From the NCBI RefSeq assembly GCF_036324505.1, contig NC_086355.1:21938518-22002517 (forward strand): a stretch of 64,000 nt of DNA. The letters are read 5' to 3'. A program made the position numbers and the translations under genes. The stretch comes from Eleginops maclovinus (lineage: Eukaryota > Chordata > Actinopteri > Perciformes > Eleginopidae). Positions 51,570 to 64,000 of this stretch are shown here, in pieces (within the stretch, counting starts at the first letter, position 1; the number at the start of each line of letters is the position of its first letter). The notes beneath the pieces were generated by a model, which had not been told where the DNA came from, did not search any database, and saw only the letters and a program-made list of their open reading frames with translations.

Positions 51570-51667
51570 AACACAGTACTCAAAATGAAAATCCTGCTGA
51601 TAACTCTGTGGATCTCTCTTAAAGGGACAGTTAGACTTGAGGATACTGTGTACAGATTACAGTTAGC
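51570..51667 (+). repeat. Duplicated signal-peptide-like segment, copy 1
   Basis: About 98 bp repeated at 52090-52187 with roughly 92% identity by eye. The ATG at 51585 opens MKILLITLWISLKGT, which looks like a secretion signal. A GT follows in a weak donor context (ACA|GTTAGA). No downstream coding exon is evident. Treat as an unexplained repeat or an orphan first exon. Confidence 0.5.
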
Positions 51668-52089
51668 ATTATAATATAATATACCAAGTACTTAATTATG
51701 TTAAAATGTTCAGAACTAATTTAAGATTAGGGTACACAAAGCAAACACTGGGTAAACACTGGTTACACTATGGTGAACTTGCCTCTAAATATCCATTGAA
51801 ATTGGACCAAAAACCAACCACACTGTGTACATTTTGATTTGTACTGCTTTTTAATGTGTTTTCTTCCATCAGAAATAGTAAAAGCCATACAATGTAGCAA
51901 ACCAAAAAATGACAGCGGTCTATACAGGCATAGTAGCTCATTCACACACATTCTACAGTCCATGTGCTCTGTCAAAGTGGGCACACGCCACTGGAGTTTC
52001 CAGCCTGGCAAGCACATGGCGAACATTCAGTTTGAAGTAGAGGACGTCCTCTTTTCTCAACAAGGCAAAAATAACGATTCTTCTGTCAA

Positions 52090-52187
52090 GACACAGTCGT
52101 CAAAATGAAAATCCTGTTGATAACTGTGTGGATCTCTCTTAAAGGGGCGGTAAGACTTGAGGATACTGTGTACAGATTACAGTCAGC
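52090..52187 (+). repeat. Duplicated signal-peptide-like segment, copy 2
   Basis: Partner of 51570-51667, 520 bp away. The ATG at 52105 opens MKILLITVWISLKGA and is followed by a good donor (GCG|GTAAGA). Such short leader exons are typical of immunoglobulin-type receptor genes in fish, but no Ig domain exon is recognised nearby. Confidence 0.5.
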
Positions 52188-53780
52188 AGCGTGAAACTAA
52201 CAATAGTATTTGAGCATGCAGGCTCTTGCTAATAAATAATGGAACAATCTAGTCAGATATGAAAGTCCTTTAAGTGCTGTATTCTTTTCTTTACTTGTTG
52301 GCCCCTATGATAATTAATTACATCATGCTGCCGACTGATATCAGAGCATCAGACATAAAATGAAGGAGTCATTTATCGCTGAAAAGTTACTATCTATTGC
52401 CAAATAAAGTAACACAATGGTGACTGAGGGTATGGCCCACTAAGGAAAGTGTAACATATTTTTGCAGTACTGTGAGCTGGATGTCTGTAGTGACTTGGTG
52501 ATCAATGAATAACTTTATTATTTGTATTGCTACCCTCGGTATTCTGGGACTTTTTAATCCGCATTAGCTGTTACCGCCAGTAAATAGGGTGTCGCCAAAA
52601 CCACCAGTGATAAAATCTTAAGGTTTTACATAAAATGGTATGACAAGGAAAAGGCCAAATGAATCTAAATTAAAATCAAAGTGAATTTTCTCAGTGATGA
52701 AATTACTTAAACATTTACCCTTTGACGTGCCACAGCTAAAACACTGTTAGGAATAAAAGTGGTTCCTTTTGTAATGATGGTTCCTGACCACATGAGGGCA
52801 GCAGCTACTGACTGATTCGACTAGTGTTCCAGGAACAAGACCCATGCTGAGGAAAAACTACAACATGACTACAGGAAGTAGTCATTCTGCCTCCACACAT
52901 GCAAAATGACATGAAGAGGGTCCATTAGTGTTCATTTTCTCCTCTTTTGACAAGTAGAAACACAATGATAATACTTCAACATTTAAGTGCTAATCGTGGA
53001 CAATGTATTCTACGCAGGTTTAAGTTAATAAAACAATTGTGTTGGCATCACTTTAGAATAACTCCAATTTGGACTATAGTAACAGAAATCTTTCATACAA
53101 AATACCCCCCCTCTCATAAACAAAGCCTCCCCACAAAACAAGAATGTTAACCAAAGGAAGAAACGCCGTGATAAAAACATTTAAAAAAAAACACAACAGT
53201 TGAAATGCACACACTTTACACCTTATATATATGTCAATGCACTTGCCAAAAATAATAGAAGAGAAAATATCTTTTCTTCTCGCTTTCAGTAATCTTGGTG
53301 TATACTTTATAATACATGTATACAAGATAACATAGAGCAACAAAGCACAAAAATAAATATCTTAAGTCACTGTTTGGAAGTTTTTTATATATATCTATAT
53401 ATGTATATTTATATGTATAGCTTACTTTTGGGTAAGGTGTTAACAGTTTTCGCCGGCTGATGCAAAAGAGCTATTGACGGATTAACCAGAAAAAAATTGA
53501 AGAGCAGTATAGCAACAAGCTATGAAGTTTGTCACGGAACAACGTTAGGCCCTTCAGTGATGCGCGAAAAAGAGTGTGACTGAACATAGAATGGTGGCAG
53601 ACAGGATGCTTATCCTAAAGAAATCCAGAGAATTTGCGTATATTTGCAAGAAAATCGTTTTCTAGCTGTCTGATTTCCAAGGAATAACATCCGTCAGCGC
53701 ACTACTACATTGAAAAGTTGAATTTTGAAGAATAACCTAGTTTCCAAGTTTGGCTATTTGCATATTTAAGACAGCCTTTA
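52188..53780. other. Downstream flank of tensin gene, no gene seen
   Basis: AT-rich and non-coding by inspection. On the minus strand it follows the tensin stop codon by about 0.85-2.4 kb, so it may be partly 3' UTR if a distal poly(A) site is used. Another AATAAA (minus) lies at 52514-52519. Confidence 0.4.
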
Positions 53781-53784
53781 TGTT

Positions 53785-53790
53785 TTTATT
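53785..53790 (-). promoter_or_regulatory. Candidate tensin polyadenylation signal
   Basis: AATAAA on the minus strand, about 840 bp after the stop codon at 54631-54633. Other hexamers exist farther away (52514-52519, 48795-48800), and tensin-1 mRNAs are known for long 3' UTRs. The site actually used cannot be decided from sequence alone. Confidence 0.35.
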
Positions 53791-54348
53791 TTCTTAAAAA
53801 GCTCTGCATTACAGAATGAAGGCAGGCATCACATGTCCTCTAGAACAGTCCTACTCATAAAGCAATCTAGATTATTTACAAACACCTGACCAGCTGCGGA
53901 AAAGTCCGAAGTCATTTTTTGCGACATGGTACAGGTGTGGAATTGACCTACAGTATCAGTACATACAGAAAGAAACAGTATTTTTTGATTAAGCAGCCAT
54001 ATTTGTTTTACAAAAGAATACTTCCAACCCTCCGCCAGTGGCGCACTAAACGCGCCCCGACTACTTTTTTTTTTTTTTAATCTTTGGTTGACCGGTCATA
54101 AACCTGATAGATTTACGATCCCCCTTTTCATCGCACAACTTAACTTCTTCTTTTAAACAAATTCAAATGAAACAATTGCTAACAAAATAACATTTGCACA
54201 CACTATGTCATTCCCTCTTCCTGTTCATGCGTTACCCTGCCAGGGCGATCGAAAATCACCCTCCCATTGTCACACAGCCACGCCCCATCCTGCACTTCCT
54301 CTGGTCCATTCTGGAGTCCGTCCAAGAAGATAAGCACATGCACGCAAG

Positions 54349-54456
<108 letters not shown>

Positions 54457-54630
54457 CGTCCTGTTCTCTTTCACACACAGACACATGTAAATGTAAAAAG
54501 AGCGGGAAAAATAAGGTGACGTGTAAGACCAAATCGTCCAAAACCAGAAAGTAAGTGTCTGTGGTTAAAAGGAAAACAAAAAAAAACACAAAGGCATGGG
54601 GAAAAAAGCGCCAAGATTTGTCAACGGCTC

Positions 54631-63610
<8,980 letters not shown>

Positions 63611-64000
63611 CTGGGAAGAGAACAAATGTCATGGTAAGGTAACAAAAATAAAGGCATAAAACAAGGGAACATTTTACAAACTAGTTTTGAATTCTGCCAA
63701 AGTTTTCACTTATTCATGCAAACATATTTATTTCCTCTTATTTGAGAGCATGCTGTCTGGAACAAAGCTGGAGTCAAACAATTATAGAAACAAATCCATA
63801 CGAATCATTCCACATAAAACATTCTGCCTGTGACAGACAAGAAGCTGGACAGCTGTTAACAGACACAATCCGTAAAACATCTCAAGGAAGCCATTTCTCA
63901 TTTCTCTTCGTTTGTGCAGGTTAAACATACACGTACAAACATAAAGGATGCACATTCAAGATGTAGGGTTCTGAATAAAGTGCACAGGGTTTACCATGGG
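63611..64000 (-). other. Upstream tensin intron, continuing past the window
   Basis: Begins with the acceptor of the PTB-start exon. No further exon recognised before the right edge. Confidence 0.5.

Overview
The window looks like teleost (ray-finned fish) nuclear DNA. It is AT-rich and gene-poor, with many long (CA)n tracts, Tc1-, hAT-, piggyBac- and Kolobok-like DNA transposons, tRNA-like SINE remnants and LINE 3' ends. It also holds the vertebrate-specific C-terminus of a tensin gene with a compact fish-style exon layout. There are no bacterial-type operons, rRNA, tRNA genes or CRISPR arrays.

Layout. (1) 1-5205: intergenic DNA with degraded MITEs and a SINE. (2) 5206-14954: one large DNA-transposon-like unit, 9733 bp between perfect 8-bp target duplications (5206-5213 and 14947-14954). 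It has long inverted arms made of a unique outer part and 65-66-bp tandem repeats. Inside, on the minus strand, is an apparently intact four-exon gene of the CCDC106 type (coiled coil, Ser/acidic linker, C-terminal CCDC106 domain) with two tandem candidate first exons. All three introns contain younger nested elements, while the exons remain open and in phase. (3) 15356-16960: a Tc1 copy whose transposase has one premature stop. (4) 16963-50400: a long gene-free stretch with CA repeats, scattered TTAA-flanked MITEs, a LINE 3' end split by a piggyBac-like element, and non-repetitive blocks that may be regulatory. (5) 50420-52190: LINE and Tc1 debris plus a duplicated small signal-peptide-like exon. 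(6) 54631-63610: the last four coding exons (minus strand) of a tensin gene, most like tensin-1, encoding the whole PTB domain. The intron between its first two visible exons is enlarged by a decayed ZMYM1-like hAT transposon (57028-62175), which itself holds a second, coding-intact Tc1 copy (57068-58668).

How the parts relate. The only clear host gene is the tensin 3' end. Everything else that codes is mobile or carried by a mobile unit. The most interesting object is the 9.7-kb long-TIR unit, which carries a CCDC106-like gene but no transposase that I can recognise. All splice-phase and boundary statements come from reading the sequence. Family names come from recalled protein features, not from a database search.
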